From Tetradesmus obliquus (lineage: Eukaryota; Chlorophyta; Chlorophyceae; Sphaeropleales; Scenedesmaceae): DNA of 64,000 bases. A program made the translations under genes and the position numbers. Each line of letters starts with the position of its first letter. The stretch's first letter is position 1. The stretch is taken from contig CP126207.1 in NCBI GenBank assembly GCA_030272155.1, forward strand, positions 1,426,001-1,490,000, in the 5' to 3' direction. This document shows, one piece after another, positions 1 to 11,801 of this stretch. Below the pieces are notes generated by a model, which did no database searches, was not told the origin of the DNA, and saw only the letters and a list, made by a program, of their open reading frames with translations.

Positions 1-101
1 GCTGCGGCTCGGCTGTCACAATATCACCTGCTTCTATCTGGCCGCATCTGTTAAACAGCAGCCAAACATGCATGTTTCTGCTGCCTTATCTGCGCTTGCA
101 G

Positions 102-452
102 GGCCGTGGGGGCTTTGCCAAGCTGCAGGCTCACCCGTGGTTCCGCAGCATCAACTGGGCAGACCTGCAGCAAGGCCGCAGCTTGCTGCCGCTGGGCATT
201 CAACACCATCACCCAGCCTTGATGTCTGCACTGCTGGCTGTGGTGTCTGTTGTGCTGCAGGGCCGTTGCGGCTTTGCCAAGCTGTGCGTGTGCCGCTGGC
301 TTTGCCAAGTTTGTTAATTGCACTTCTGTGCCCTGCTGTTCACTTCATTGCAGGGCCGTGGGGGCTTTGCCAAGTTGCGGGCGCACCCCTGGTTCCGCAG
401 CAACATCTGGGCAGACTTACAAGATGACTGCAGCATGCTGCGGCTTGGCTGT
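102..452 (+). repeat. Upstream partial copies of the kinase last exon (3 copies)
   Basis: Three copies of the start of the kinase terminal exon lie at about 102-199, 261-312 and 354-452, each directly after a CAG acceptor. Copies 1 and 3 translate to the same HPWFRS-containing block as the exon at 529. Copy 2 is decayed after about 8 codons. None continues into the C-terminal tail. If the acceptors are active they would be alternative or cryptic 3' splice sites. Confidence 0.7.
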
Positions 453-528
453 CACACCCTCTCGCACCACACAGACATTGCCACTCAGGATATATGCATA
501 TGTACTGCTGGCCGCTTTTCAATTGCAG

Positions 529-732
529 GGCCGTGGGGGCTTTGCCAAGCTGCGGGCGCACCCCTGGTTCAGGTCCATCAACTGGGCAGACTTGCAGGAA
601 GGCCGCAGCATGCTGCCCCTCGGCCTGAGGGAGCGGCTGTTCCATTCGGGTGGTGGTGGCGAGCTAGGGTTCTGGACTCCACAGCCGAGGGAGCCTGGAG
701 CACCAAACCCCAGCTGGCTGGAGGAGTTTTGA
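529..732 (+). CDS. AGC-type protein kinase, last exon (C-terminal end)
   Basis: This is the 3' terminal coding exon of a serine/threonine kinase that starts outside the window. It opens after a CAG acceptor at 526-528, is read in phase 0 and stops at 730-732 (68 codons with stop). The block LRAHPWFRSINWADLQEG matches the end of the kinase fold in AGC kinases (PKG/PKA type: HPFF..IDW..L). The final residues, ending in NPSWLEEF, resemble the hydrophobic C-terminal tail of cyclic-nucleotide-dependent kinases. The catalytic core is not in the window, so the subfamily is not proven; a cGMP-dependent kinase is my best guess. A second full C-terminus with its own stop lies at 858-977 and is followed by TGTAA at 984-988, so the active terminal exon could be either copy. 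Confidence 0.68.
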   Translation, partial: GRGGFAKLRAHPWFRSINWADLQEGRSMLPLGLRERLFHSGGGGELGFWTPQPREPGAPNPSWLEEF

Positions 733-857
733 TTAAGCTGTGTATGGTCAGCAGCAGCAGCACGTCTTCGGTACTCCTGGCGCCACCACCACCACCAGCA
801 GCTGCTGCTGCAGCAGCAGCAGAAGCAGCAGCAGAAGCAGACGCCTGTGTCTGCATG

Positions 858-1404
858 TGGCCGCTGGGCTTGAGGCAGCGGCTGTTCCATTCAGGAGGAG
901 GTGGCCAGCTAGGGTTCTGGACGCCGCAGCCCAGGGAGCCAGGCGCCCCAAACCCTGCCTGGCTGGAAGAATTCTGATCCAGCTGTAAATGGTTTGCAGC
1001 AGCAGCAGCAGGGCTGCACGCTGGTTCTGCTGCCACCACTGCCAGCAGCAGCAGCAGCAGTTGCGTGTCCACAGCAGGGCCTGAGGGAGCGGCTGTTCTA
1101 TTCAGGAGGTGGCGACGAGCTATGCTTCTGGACGCCGCAGCCGAGAAGAGCTGGAGCACCAAACCCTGCCTAGCTGGAGGAGTTCTGAACACCGTTCTAG
1201 GCAGCAGCAGCAGGTCTGCAGCACTTTCGGCGCCAGTATTAGCAGCTGCTGCAGCAGCAGCAGCAGCAGCAGCGTGCCATGTGTCTGCACGCTGCCCCTG
1301 GGCTTGTGTGATGGCTGTTCTGCTCTGGGAGTCGTGGTGAGCTAGGGTTCTGGACACCACAGCCAAGGAAACCTGGGGTGGCAAACCTTGCCGGGCTGGA
1401 CGAC
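858..1404 (+). repeat. Downstream copies of the kinase C-terminal exon (3 copies)
   Basis: Copies of the kinase tail lie at about 858-977, 1078-1188 and 1287-1404. The first keeps an open frame to a stop at 975-977 and ends NPAWLEEF like the main exon. The second is recognisable to a TGA at 1186-1188 but has drifted. The third is strongly decayed. They are separated by CAG-rich spacers (about 739-850, 990-1060 and 1200-1280). Confidence 0.72.
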
Positions 1405-2288
1405 TAACAGGCTGCTGTTGCTGAGGTCAGCGGTTCCGTGTGGGGTGTTTTTGGGCGGATGACTGCTCAAGCACCGGCGCAGGTGCAGAGGTAGCAGCAT
1501 GGCAATATTGCTGCTACAGGGCTGGTGGAATACACACGCTATGGTGGAATACACATGCTATGGAATTGACTTTCATACTTGTTGGCGCACACTCAGTCTG
1601 GTTGTGGCTGCAGTTGTGGTTTCACATGCATGCTCAGTTTCTCGTTGGTGCTGGTGACGTGCACGTGTTTGAACCAACAGTTTTTCGCATGGTAAATGCA
1701 CAACTGCGCACGTGCAAGCAATGCTGGATCGTGTGCTGGCAGCCCAGGCTAGCACTAACTAACAGCCAACACGACATTCAATGATTCATGTTTATGATCG
1801 CCTTACAGCAAAGGGTAGAGGTGATGGCCTTGACGCACAGATTTGGCTGGGTGTGCACTTTTGGATTGTGGCGCTTCGGCTACGCCTCCCTGATTTGCTG
1901 GGTCTCGGTGCTTTGCCATAGCATATGGGTCGCAAGCAATTTGCTGCATATGCAAGCGAGCTTGCTGCCCATGCATGCAAGTTGCTGCTCATATGTTTAA
2001 ACATCATCGTATGTTCATATGTTGGTAAAGTGGCTAGGAATTGCATCACCCTTGCCATGCTGATCACTGCTGAGTCAGCAGTAGCTCATGAGCTGTCTTC
2101 AGGTGCAAGTTGCACCTTGCTTGGATCAAGGCTCTCATGGAGCCCAAGGGATGCCTGTTGTTTGCTCCAAAAGCGTGCGGTGTTCCCGCTGTGTAACACT
2201 CAAACTGTGGTTGCACATTCACTCATTGCATATGTGGCACATTTGTGCTAGATGAGCGCCCACATGTGTAGCCACATACCGGGAAAAG
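1405..2288. other. Region without recognised gene
   Basis: I see no convincing coding exon here. The stretch carries one copy of a dispersed repeat of about 42 bp at 1686-1727 (see 58368-59120). It may hold 5' exons or the promoter of the LRR gene that follows. Confidence 0.4.
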
Positions 2289-5200
2289 TTGCACTGCTCT
2301 GACAGCGAACAGAGGTTTGTGATGCCTAACGGGATTGACATTATCTGGCGAGTAGGCTGCTGCTACAGCGGGCTCAACTGCAGTTCTGGTGGCACGGTCA
2401 AACAAACAGTCAAGGCTTTGACACTGGAGTTTGATGCATTGAGCCTTGGCCTAGCCGGCAGTGTTGAAGATGCAGTCCGCATCCTGCCTTCCCTTGACAA
2501 CGAGTTGGTTGCTGCCCTCAGAAGCCTTACCGAGCTGAGAGGTCTGCATTTGACGGTCGGCAACGGGTCTTTGCTGCCCCAGATTGCTTCCCTCTCCAAG
2601 TTGGAGACACTGCACGTCAAGTACTACTGCTTGCGGGGGACGATACCCGCTACTTTTGCCGCTGGACTCCCCCATCTGGCACAACTTGGTGTGTTGAATG
2701 TGGAGAGAGCAGTGGGGGCCACTGATCCTGCAGGAGGCCTGTGTGGTTTGAGTGGCACCCTTCCAAACATGAAGCTGGCATCCAGCTGTCGTTCAGATGG
2801 ACATTATTCATACCTTGACTTGTCCTTTAACCAGCTGACTGGCCAGCTGCCGTCAGGGTTGTTATCGCTTGCACAGGATATCAACCTGAGTCACAACCGC
2901 TTCAGTGGGTCGATACCAGGCATCACACAACCGGACAATGCGTCTGTGCACACACCGCTGGCTTTGGCGCTGAATGACAACCAGCTAGAGGTATGGCATC
3001 TGTAAAGCATCTGTGCAAGGGATAGTTTCCAAGATATTTTGCAAGGGATCAGCCAAACGGTATTAAGTCTGTGCATATGCACATGTGTCACCTTCTCTGA
3101 TTTGCGCACGTGAGAGTGTAGCCTCAAGCAGGCTTGCCTACTTCTAATGCGTAAGACCTGTTATTTATATAACATGCTCACAGGTGTGCCCTCTCACAAC
3201 CGCAGGGTGTGTTTCCAAGAAGCTGGAGGTTTGCTGAGCGACGTTGGTGGCCAAGTGGCTTGAAACTCGGCAACAATCCACTATTGTCTGGGTGTGTTCC
3301 CATCCCATCTAACCTCATAAAAGGAGGTGAATTGTCAGGCACAAACATCGATGGGATTTGCGACCCTGATGCACTTGAATTTGAGAAGAGGCAACAGCAA
3401 GCGGCCGTGTCTGTTTTGCCAAAAGTAATTTGGAGCACAGGCTCCTCAAATGCGAATGCTGCAGTCAAGCAGCTGCTGAGTTGGATGTCAAACATTGGCA
3501 ATCAGGTTGGCGACTGGGAGGTCAGAAAAGAGGTGCGCGTGGGCGGCGAGCCCGGCAGTCCAGCAGTGTCTATTACTTTCAAAGTGTTCAATGGAACTGA
3601 GTGCCTGCAAAGCCTGGCAATATATGGCTCCAGGTTGGACTCGCCAATCAGTCTGAACCTCAGTCTCTTGGCAGAGTTCGTGGAGCAAATGCCACAAATT
3701 GAGCAATTCCAGTGTGATGGCTGCAATGGTTCACCCGTGCAGCGGCTGCCGCCTACGCTTGCGGCTGCTGCACCTCGCATGCGTGTGTTGAAGCTCAGGA
3801 ACTGCAGCGTGGAGGGTGCATTACCTGCATCCTGGGGCAACTGGTCTGGTCTTGAAGAGCTGGATTTGGCTGGTAACCGCATCACAGGCACATTGCCGGG
3901 GCAATATGCTACCATGCGCAGTTTGCAGCACTTCAGGTTGGACAACAACATGCTGCAGGGGACACTGCCGGGTCTGTGGGGAGAAGCCGATGCCATGTTA
4001 CCCAACCTGTCATTTTATCTTCAAGGTAACAGGGCCATGCACGGCACCGTGCCGGCTGCCTGGGCGCACTTTTCAAGCGGCAATTTGTACATCAACAACA
4101 CACAAATTGGCGGATGCTCTCCCGGTGGACTGTATACTGACTTGATTCTTCCGCGATGCTTGAGCTCAGCCGCCCCACTACTAGCCCTCAGGTCTCTCCT
4201 TGAAGCCTCTACAACAGGAACACCAACAGATCCAATCACTGGTGATGTTCCACCCGGATGCCGTACTCTCTCGTCGTGGATGTATGGTGCGTGCACACAA
4301 CCAATGTGTGCAGCAGAACTGCAAACATGACTGCATTAAGTGCTGCCTTCATAACCAAACAGAACAGGTTGGGTGTCCTGCCACTCTGCTGCATTTTGGG
4401 TTGGTAGCGGGAAAAAATGCAAAGTGCGGTAATGTTGATGGCTATGTGGAACAAAGCACAAAAAGCGTGAACCATTGATGTTCAGCTGCACATACGTTGT
4501 CTGATCAATGCACAAGCAGCGTTAACATCTGGTTATGATTGCTGCCATGACAGCTTATCACATGCGCATCACTTATGTGCAATGCCCGTCACGCGTGTGC
4601 ATCTTCCTGTGGTTCCACATTTGTTACCTGTCCAACAACAGCGTTGTCACTGAGGCGTTATTTTTGTGTGTGCACAGGATTTGAGGTTTGCGGCACTGAC
4701 AAGCCTTACAAGTCCTGGGGATTGGCAGGTGTCAGCTGCAACCAGCTTGGCACCGTCACTGGCCTCAACTTGACAGCGCTTTGTGTCACTGTCAAGCCGA
4801 ATGCCTCCCTTACAATCCTTGATGTGCTGGCAACCATCAGCAACTTGACTCAGCTCCAATCTCTGGTGTTGTCTGGCATCGGCCTCTCAGGCCCTCTTGA
4901 TAGCTCCACTTCGGCAGCTGCTCCTGGCCTAGACACATTCCAGGAGCTACAATTTCTTGACATCAGCCACAACCCAGGCATCAATGGCACTCTTCCTAGC
5001 AGCTGGTACTCCCTAGCCGCTCTTCAAACCCTCAACATCTCACACACCGGCGTCACAGGCTCCCTGCCAGCCTCATACGCTGCACTGCAGCAGCTCAGGG
5101 AGTTCCGTGCTGCTAACTGTACCAGAATCTCTGGGTCCTTGCCCGCTACATGGGGCTTGTTAAAGCTTGAGGTGCTTGAAGTGACAAGCGCTGCTCTCAC

Positions 5201-6500
5201 AGGGGCAGCACTGCTGCCGGAGTGGGTGGATGCCGCAGCTCTGCGGCAGACTGTAGAAGTTGCGCAGCTGCCAAGCAACAGCATGATGAGACAGATGGGG
5301 TTGCGGCCTGTCCTGAAAGAGCCTTTGGCATCAGAGGAGGTGCAGCTGCTGGTGGGTGCAGGCATGGCACGAACAGCTGACTCGCCAACAGCAGCCAAGG
5401 CTCAACTCAACGCTGATGCGAGCAGTGTTGAGCCACTTGCACTGGGCATGCTGAGGCTGCGCGTGCTGGATCTGTCAGTGGCGATGCCTGCCGGGGGTGG
5501 TTTGAGCGGGACTCTGCCGGCAAGCTACGCAGCGCTGGAGCAGCTACAGGTGAGGTTGCAATCAACAACAACCATTTGGGCACTGCTGAGCTTGTCAGGT
5601 CAGTAGATGTTGCAGTGCAAGTGGCTGTAGCAAAAAAGCCTTGTGATGACATAGATCACATGTACGGCCGCAAGTTAAGTCATGGGTACGATCATGCTTT
5701 CGCATGCAGCTGGTCAAGATTTATGTTATGTTATGTGTGACGTGTTGCTGCAGGCGGCAAACTGAAAGCACCACCAGTGCTAGCAACACCATCAGAATTT
5801 GATTAATATCTCTGCCGCGTGTGCACTGCCGCTTCTTTTTCACATGTGCAGGTGCTCATCCTCAGTGGCCACACTTTCAATGGCAGCCTGCCAGCATCGT
5901 GGACGCGCCTAGAGCAGCTCCGCGTGTTTGACATCTCCCACAACAGCATCACAGGCAGCCTCCCAGCTTGGTACAGCAGCATGCGGCAGCTGACAGTCTT
6001 CAAGGCCAATGACAACCAGCTGAAAAGATCGGCCAGTGGCCCTCCCGAGTTCTTTGAGTTTCTGTTTGGTCCCACGTCTAAGTTGCAGTGCTTGAGCGTG
6101 GCTGGCAACACAGAGGAGCTTTTGGATGCAGCAGCGGCTGCTAAGATAGCAGCCAAGGCGCAGCAGAGGTGGCCGCCTGTCCCGCTGGCTTTGAATGAAC
6201 CAGTGAGCAGCCTGTGTGACGCTGAACTGGAAGTAGGTCAGATGTATGCTTTTGTGACTCACCAGGGGATAAAGATCCGATTAGGGTCCCGAAATCCTCC
6301 GCCAGATTCAATCGGCGGCTCGCCATATCCATTCAAAATGCAAGCTTCAGTGCTTGAGCGTGGCTGGCAACAAGAAGGAGCTCCTAGATGCAGCAGCGGC
6401 GGCTAAGATAGCAGCCAAGGCGCAGCAGAGGTGGCCGCCTGTGCCCGTGGCGGTGAATGAGCCCGCCAGTAGCTTGTGTGACGCTGAACCCTGGAAGTAG
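2289..6500 (+). CDS. Leucine-rich repeat protein, plant extracellular type
   Basis: Exons inferred from phase: about 2289-2990 (5' edge uncertain), 3206-4286, 4678-5549, and 5852 onward. Junction phases are 0, 1 and 0 and all agree. The product has many plant-type LRRs of the form LxxLxLSxNxLTGxLPxxW, for example LDLSFNQLTGQLPSGLLSL near 2815 and FDISHNSITGSLPAWYSSM near 5928. A cysteine-bearing cap (YKSWGLAGVSCNQLG) starts exon 3, like the LRRNT cap of plant LRR receptors. Such domains bind protein or peptide ligands outside the cell. I see no transmembrane segment or kinase domain, and no clear signal peptide, so the 5' end may be missing. The 3' end is ambiguous: exon 4 has a possible GTAGGT donor at 6233, reads through to a stop at 6404-6406, and near-copies of its end stop at 6500, 6787 and 7085. 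Confidence 0.72.
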
Positions 6501-7085
6501 ATTTGTTCTGCTTTGGTCTGCTTGGCAGGCCTGCTGTTGCGGATCCGACGTGTTCATGTTCATTTTGTCTGTATATGTCTTTATGTGTGCAAAGTCTTTG
6601 CACGTGTTGTTGTTGTTGATTTGGTCCCACATCTGATTTTCGGTGCTGAGCTGGCAACAAGGAGGAGCTCTTGGATGCAGCAGCGGCAACTAAGCTAGCA
6701 GCCAAGGCGCAGCAGAGGTGGCCGCCTGTGCCGCTGGCCACGAATGAGCCAGCTAGTAGCTTGTGTGATGCAGAATCCTGGAAGTAGACATGTTCTGCTT
6801 CGGTCTGCTTGGCAGGCCGGCTGTGACGGATCCAACGTGTTCATGTTCGTGTTTCCTGGATCTGTTTTCAAGGGTGCATGCATTTGCACTTGTTGTTGGT
6901 GGTGGTGTGGCGCCACATCTGATGTGCAGTCCGTAGCTGGCAACAACTTGTTGCTCTTGAAGGAGCTTTAGGATGCAGCAGCGGCAGCCAAAATTGCAGC
7001 CAAGGCGCAGCAGAGGTGGCCGCCTGTGCCCGTGGCGGTGATTGAGCCAGCCAGTAGGCTGTGTGATGCTGGACCCTGGAAATAG
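6340..7085 (+). repeat. Three tandem copies of the LRR gene's 3' coding block
   Basis: Copies of the block starting LSVAGN and containing AAKAQQRWPPVP lie at about 6340-6500, 6645-6787 and 6935-7085. Unlike the exon-4 original, which reads DAELEVG, each copy ends in DAEPWK, DAESWK or DAGPWK followed by a stop (6498-6500, 6785-6787, 7083-7085). The third copy also has an internal stop near its start. They may be alternative terminal exons or decayed duplications. Confidence 0.7.
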
Positions 7086-7659
7086 GTTGGGTGTGTGATA
7101 GAGATGCCGGCTTCAAAGCAGCTTCAAGGGTTGACATTGTAGCTACTTTTTACATGTGCATTCAAATTGGGCATTTAATGCACGCATGTGCCACATGGTA
7201 CCAGTGGTACCCTGAACCGGGGGCAGCGATGTTCTGAACACTTGTGGATGTGTGCATAATCATCCTAAGCCTCAGAACGCCTCTTATATTTCAGCCACTA
7301 GCAGCTGCATATGATTGCCTTTGGCCGGGCACAGCAGCACCACAACCACACGCCCTGACATGCTTGCATATGCTGCTAGATGTATGGTGCGGCGCCTGCA
7401 TGCAAATCTTCAATGGTTTTGGAGCCCACAATGCAACCCAACCAGACAGCTCAGCCGCGTCTCTGCAGGCTAACAGCTGCAACTATTCAAAAGCACGCGT
7501 TGTATGTGCTGATCAGCACAACATGTTGTACGAGTTATTTGCAATCTTGGGCATGCTATCACAGCACGACCTCAACATAACAGCCATGCTCCCTAAACTG
7601 TCTCAGCACAGTCGTCAGCCACTGCTAACAACACATTGTAGGTGTGCATGCGTCGTTGC
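7086..7659 (+). other. Weak open frame 7244-7699, no firm gene
   Basis: An open frame after the acceptor-like CAG near 7303 encodes a stretch with CNYSKARVVCADQHNM, which faintly resembles the cysteine cap of an LRR protein. No LRR follows it. It could be a remnant or an exon of a further LRR gene. I would not call it coding without transcripts. Confidence 0.2.
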
Positions 7660-10600
7660 TGCAAGTGTACCTCAACAAGTGGGTGGTGTCCATGCATGAA
7701 TCAAATCTTCGATGCAGCAGCATTCATCAGCACATCCCAAGCACCCTCACCACTGGCAGCACCATTAGCAGCACCCTTGGCGGAATGGATACTACTGCTC
7801 CCAATGCCAAGTTCAAACAATCAGATTTGCATGCGTCTGCAGGCTGCCTTTAGTAAAAGGCTCAGCAGTTGGGTGGCGTCCACGCGTTCTGCATCTCCCA
7901 CACAGTAACATCCATCACCACATCCCAAGCGCCCCCTGCAGCACCACCACCATCACCACCACCAGCTGCAAGGGTGGGTGGGTTGCTCCAAACAGCCAGG
8001 CCCCATGCAACATCATCCCCTTCCGGATATATCCTGCTGCTCACCCTTGCAAGGCCCCCAAGCGCATACACCTCCACCACAGAGTGATCCACAAACACAG
8101 ACAGCCCCAGTGGCTGCTGCGGCACTGTCCAGGCCTGTCTTGCATTCACTGGCAGCGGCACGGGGCCACCTTCAACGGAGCATCAGTTACTACTGGAAGC
8201 AAGCCATCCAGAACCCCACATGCATGCGTATGCAGGCTTCCTGCAAGAGCCTAGCAGTTGGGTGGCGTCCATGCATTCTGTATTTCCCACACAGTAGCAT
8301 TCGTCAGCACATCCCAAGCGCTCCCAGCCTGTCCGGTAGAGCCACCAGCACCACCACCAGCCGGTAGCGTTGGTGGGTTGCTCCGAACAGCTAGGCCCCA
8401 AGCCACGTCATCGCCCTCCGGATAGATCCTGCTGCTCACCCTTGCAAGGCCCCCAAGCGCATACACCTCCACCACAGAGTGATCCACAAACACAGACAGC
8501 CCCAGTGGCTGCTGCGGCACTGTCCAGGCCTGTCTTGCATTCACTGGCAGCGGCACGGGGCCACCTTCAACGGAGCATCAGTTACTACTGGAAGCAAGCC
8601 ATCCAGAACCCCACATGCATGCGTATGCAGGCTTCCTGCAAGAGCCTAGCAGCTGGGTGGCGTCCATGCATTCTGTATTTCCCACACAGTAGCATTCATC
8701 AGCACATCCCAAGCGCTCCCAGCCTGTCCGGTAGAGCCACCAGCACCACCACCAGCCGGTAGCGTTGGTGGGTTGCTCCGAACAGCTAGGCCCCAAGCCA
8801 CGTCATCGCCCTCCGGATAGATCCTGCTGCTCACCCTTGCAAGGCCCCCAAGCGCATACACCTCCACCACAGAGTGATCCACAAACACAGACAGCCTCAG
8901 TGGCTGCTGCGGCACTGTCCAAGCCTCACTCGCATTCACTGGCAGTGGCACGGGACCACCTTCAGTGAAGCTGGTGTTGCTGGAGTTGCCCCCAAACGCA
9001 TACATGTCAACCACTGGGTGATGTGCAGACAAATACAGCTCTAGCAGCTGGGTGGCGGCCAGGCATTCTGCATCTCTCACACAGTAGCATTCATCAGCAC
9101 ATCCCAAGCACCCCCACCACCACCACACCGCAAGGGTTGGTGGGTTGCTCCAGACAGCCAGGCCCCAAGCCACGCCACCACCTTCCGGATAGATCCAAAG
9201 GCGTGCTGACGTATGCAATGGCAAGCACTTGCTTGCAAGCAACCTGAACCTAATCGGCTCAGCAGTTGGGTGGCGTCCATGCATTCTGCATCTCCCACAC
9301 CGTAGCATTCATCAGCACATCCCAAGCGCTCCCAGCCTGTCCGGTAGAGCCACCAGCACCACCACCAGCCGGTAGCGTTGGTGGGTTGCTCCGAACAGCT
9401 AGGCCCCAAGCCACGTCATCGCCCTCCGGATAGATCCTGCTGCTCACCCTTGCAAGGCCCCCAAGCGCATACACCTCCACCACAGAGTGATCCACAAACA
9501 CAGACAGCCCCAGTGGCTGCTGCGGCACTGTCCAGGCCTGTCTTGCATTCACTGGCAGCGGCACGGGGCCACCTTCAACGGAGCATCAGTTACTACTGGA
9601 AGCAAGCCATCCAGAACCCCACATGCATGCGTATGCAGGCTTCCTGCAAGAGCCTAGCAGTTGGGTGGCGTCCATGCATTCTATATTTCCCACACAGTAG
9701 CATTCATCAGCACATCCCAAGCGCTCCCAGCCTGTCCGGTAGAGCCACCAGCACCACCACCAGCCGGTAGCGTTGGTGGGTTGCTCCGAACAGCTAGGCC
9801 CCAAGCCACGTCATCGCCCTCCGGATAGATCCTGCTGCTCACCCTTGCAAGGCCCCCAAGCGCATACACCTCCACCACAGAGTGATCCACAAACACAGAC
9901 AGCCTCAGTGGCTGCTGCGGCACTGTCCAAGCCTCACTCGCATTCACTGGCAGTGGCACGGGACCACCTTCAGTGAAGCTGGTGTTGCTGGAGTTGCCCC
10001 CAAACGCATACATGTCAACCACTGGGTGATGTGCAGACAAATACAGCTCTAGCAGCTGGGTGGCGTCCATGCATTCTGTATTTCCCACACAGTAGCATTC
10101 ATCAGCACATCCCAAGCGCTCCCAGCCTGTCCGGTAGAGCCACCAGCACCACCACCAGCCGGTAGCGTTGGTGGGTTGCTCCGAACAGCTAGGCCCCAAG
10201 CCACGTCATCGCCCTCCGGATAGATCCTGCTGCTCACCCTTGCAAGGCCCCCAAGCGCATACACCTCCACCACAGAGTGATCCACAAACACAGACAGCCT
10301 CAGTGGCTGCTGCGGCACTGTCCAAGCCTCACTCGCATTCACTGGCAGTGGCACGGGACCACCTTCAGTGAAGCTGGTGTTGCTGGAGTTGCCCCCAAAC
10401 GCATACATGTCAACCACTGGGTGATGTGCAGACAAATACAGCTCTAGCAGCTGGGTGGCGGCCAGGCATTCTGCATCTCTCACACAGTAGCATTCATCAG
10501 CACATCCCAAGCACCCCCACCACCACCACACCGCAAGGGTTGGTGGGTTGCTCCAGACAGCCAGGCCCCAAGCCACGCCACCACCTTCCGGATAGATCCA

Positions 10601-11250
10601 AAGGCGTGCTGACGTATGCAATGGCAAGCACTTGCTTGCAAGCAACCTGAACCTAATCGGCTCAGCAGTTGGGTGGCGTCCATGCATTCTGCATCTCCCA
10701 CACCGTAGCATTCATCAGCACATCCCAAGCACCCCCACCATCACCAACCGCCAGGCTTAGTGGGTTGCTCAAAACAGCCAGGCCCCAAGCCACGTCATCG
10801 CCCTCCGGATAGATCCTGCTGCTCACCCTTGCAAGGCCCCCAAGCGCATACACCTCCACCACAGAGTGATCCACAAACACAGACAGCCTCAGTGGCTGCT
10901 GCGGCACTGTCCAAGCCTCACTCGCATTCACTGGCAGTGGCACGGGACCACCTTCAGTGAAGCTGGTGTTGCTGGAGTTGCCCCCAAACGCATACATGTC
11001 AACCACTGGGTGATGTGCAGACAAATACAGCTCTAGCAGCTGGGTGGCGGCCAGGCATTCTGCATCTCTCACACAGTAGCATTCATCAGCACATCCCAAG
11101 CACCCCCACCACCACCACACCGCAAGGGTTGGTGGGTTGCTCCAGACAGCCAGGCCCCAAGCCACGCCACCACCTTCCGGATAGATCCAAAGGCGTGCTG
11201 ACGTATGCAATGGCAAGCACTTGCTTGCAAGCAACCTAAACCTAATCGGC
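7660..11250 (-). repeat. Tandem array of GH32 terminal-exon copies
   Basis: On the - strand, downstream of the GH32 stop, the end of the last exon recurs at least ten more times. Anchoring on the codons for the final TPPNC-stop, copies end near 7863, 8253, 8648, 9043, 9261, 9656, 10051, 10446, 10664 and 11035, plus a decayed one near 7670. Spacings are about 390, 395, 395, 218, 395, 395, 395, 218, 371 and 218 bp, so a long and a short unit are interleaved. Long units carry the GH32 beta-sandwich block LSVFVDHSVVEVYALGG and SSRIYPEGDDVAWGLAV. Short units carry only its last part. Most keep an open frame into the stop. Copies are much closer to each other than expected for old duplicates, which points to recent amplification or homogenisation. 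Confidence 0.82.
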
Positions 11251-11767
11251 TCAGCAGTTGGGTGGCGTCCATGCATTCTGCATCTCCCACACCGTAGCAT
11301 TCATCAGCACATCCCAAGCACCCCCACCACCATTGGCAGCACCACCACCACCATCACCAACCGCCAGGCTTGGTGGGTTGCTCAAAACAGCCAGGCCCCA
11401 TGCAACATCATCACCTACCGGATAGATCCTGCTGCTCACCCTTGCAAGGCCCCCAAGCGCATACACCTCCACCACAGAGTGATCCACAAACACAGACAGC
11501 CCCAGTGGCTGCTGCGGCACTGTCCAGGCCTCACTTGCATCCACTGGCAGCGGCACAGGGCCCCCTTCAATGAAGCTGGTGTTGCTGGAGTTCCCAGCAT
11601 GTGTCTTGTCCACCCAGACAGACAAATTAGCAATAGCAGCAGCTCCAGCTGGAGCAGCAGGTTGAGCTGATTGATTGCTGTTTGGTGCTTGAAGCAAGCC
11701 GTGCAGGTAGACGTCTGTGTAGGTGCCTTTCCCGGTTAAGATGCGAAGTCCCACTGTGAAGTCTCCT

Positions 11768-11801
<34 letters not shown>

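Noticed and set aside
8646-10711. One long GH32 C-terminal tandem-domain protein
   Set aside because: Units end in stop codons and lie downstream of the gene's own stop, so they are better described as repeated terminal exons than as a multi-domain protein.
7869-11670. Repeated + strand frames of about 67-130 codons
   Set aside because: They are shadows of the - strand GH32 terminal-exon copies, which carry recognisable family motifs in the other direction.
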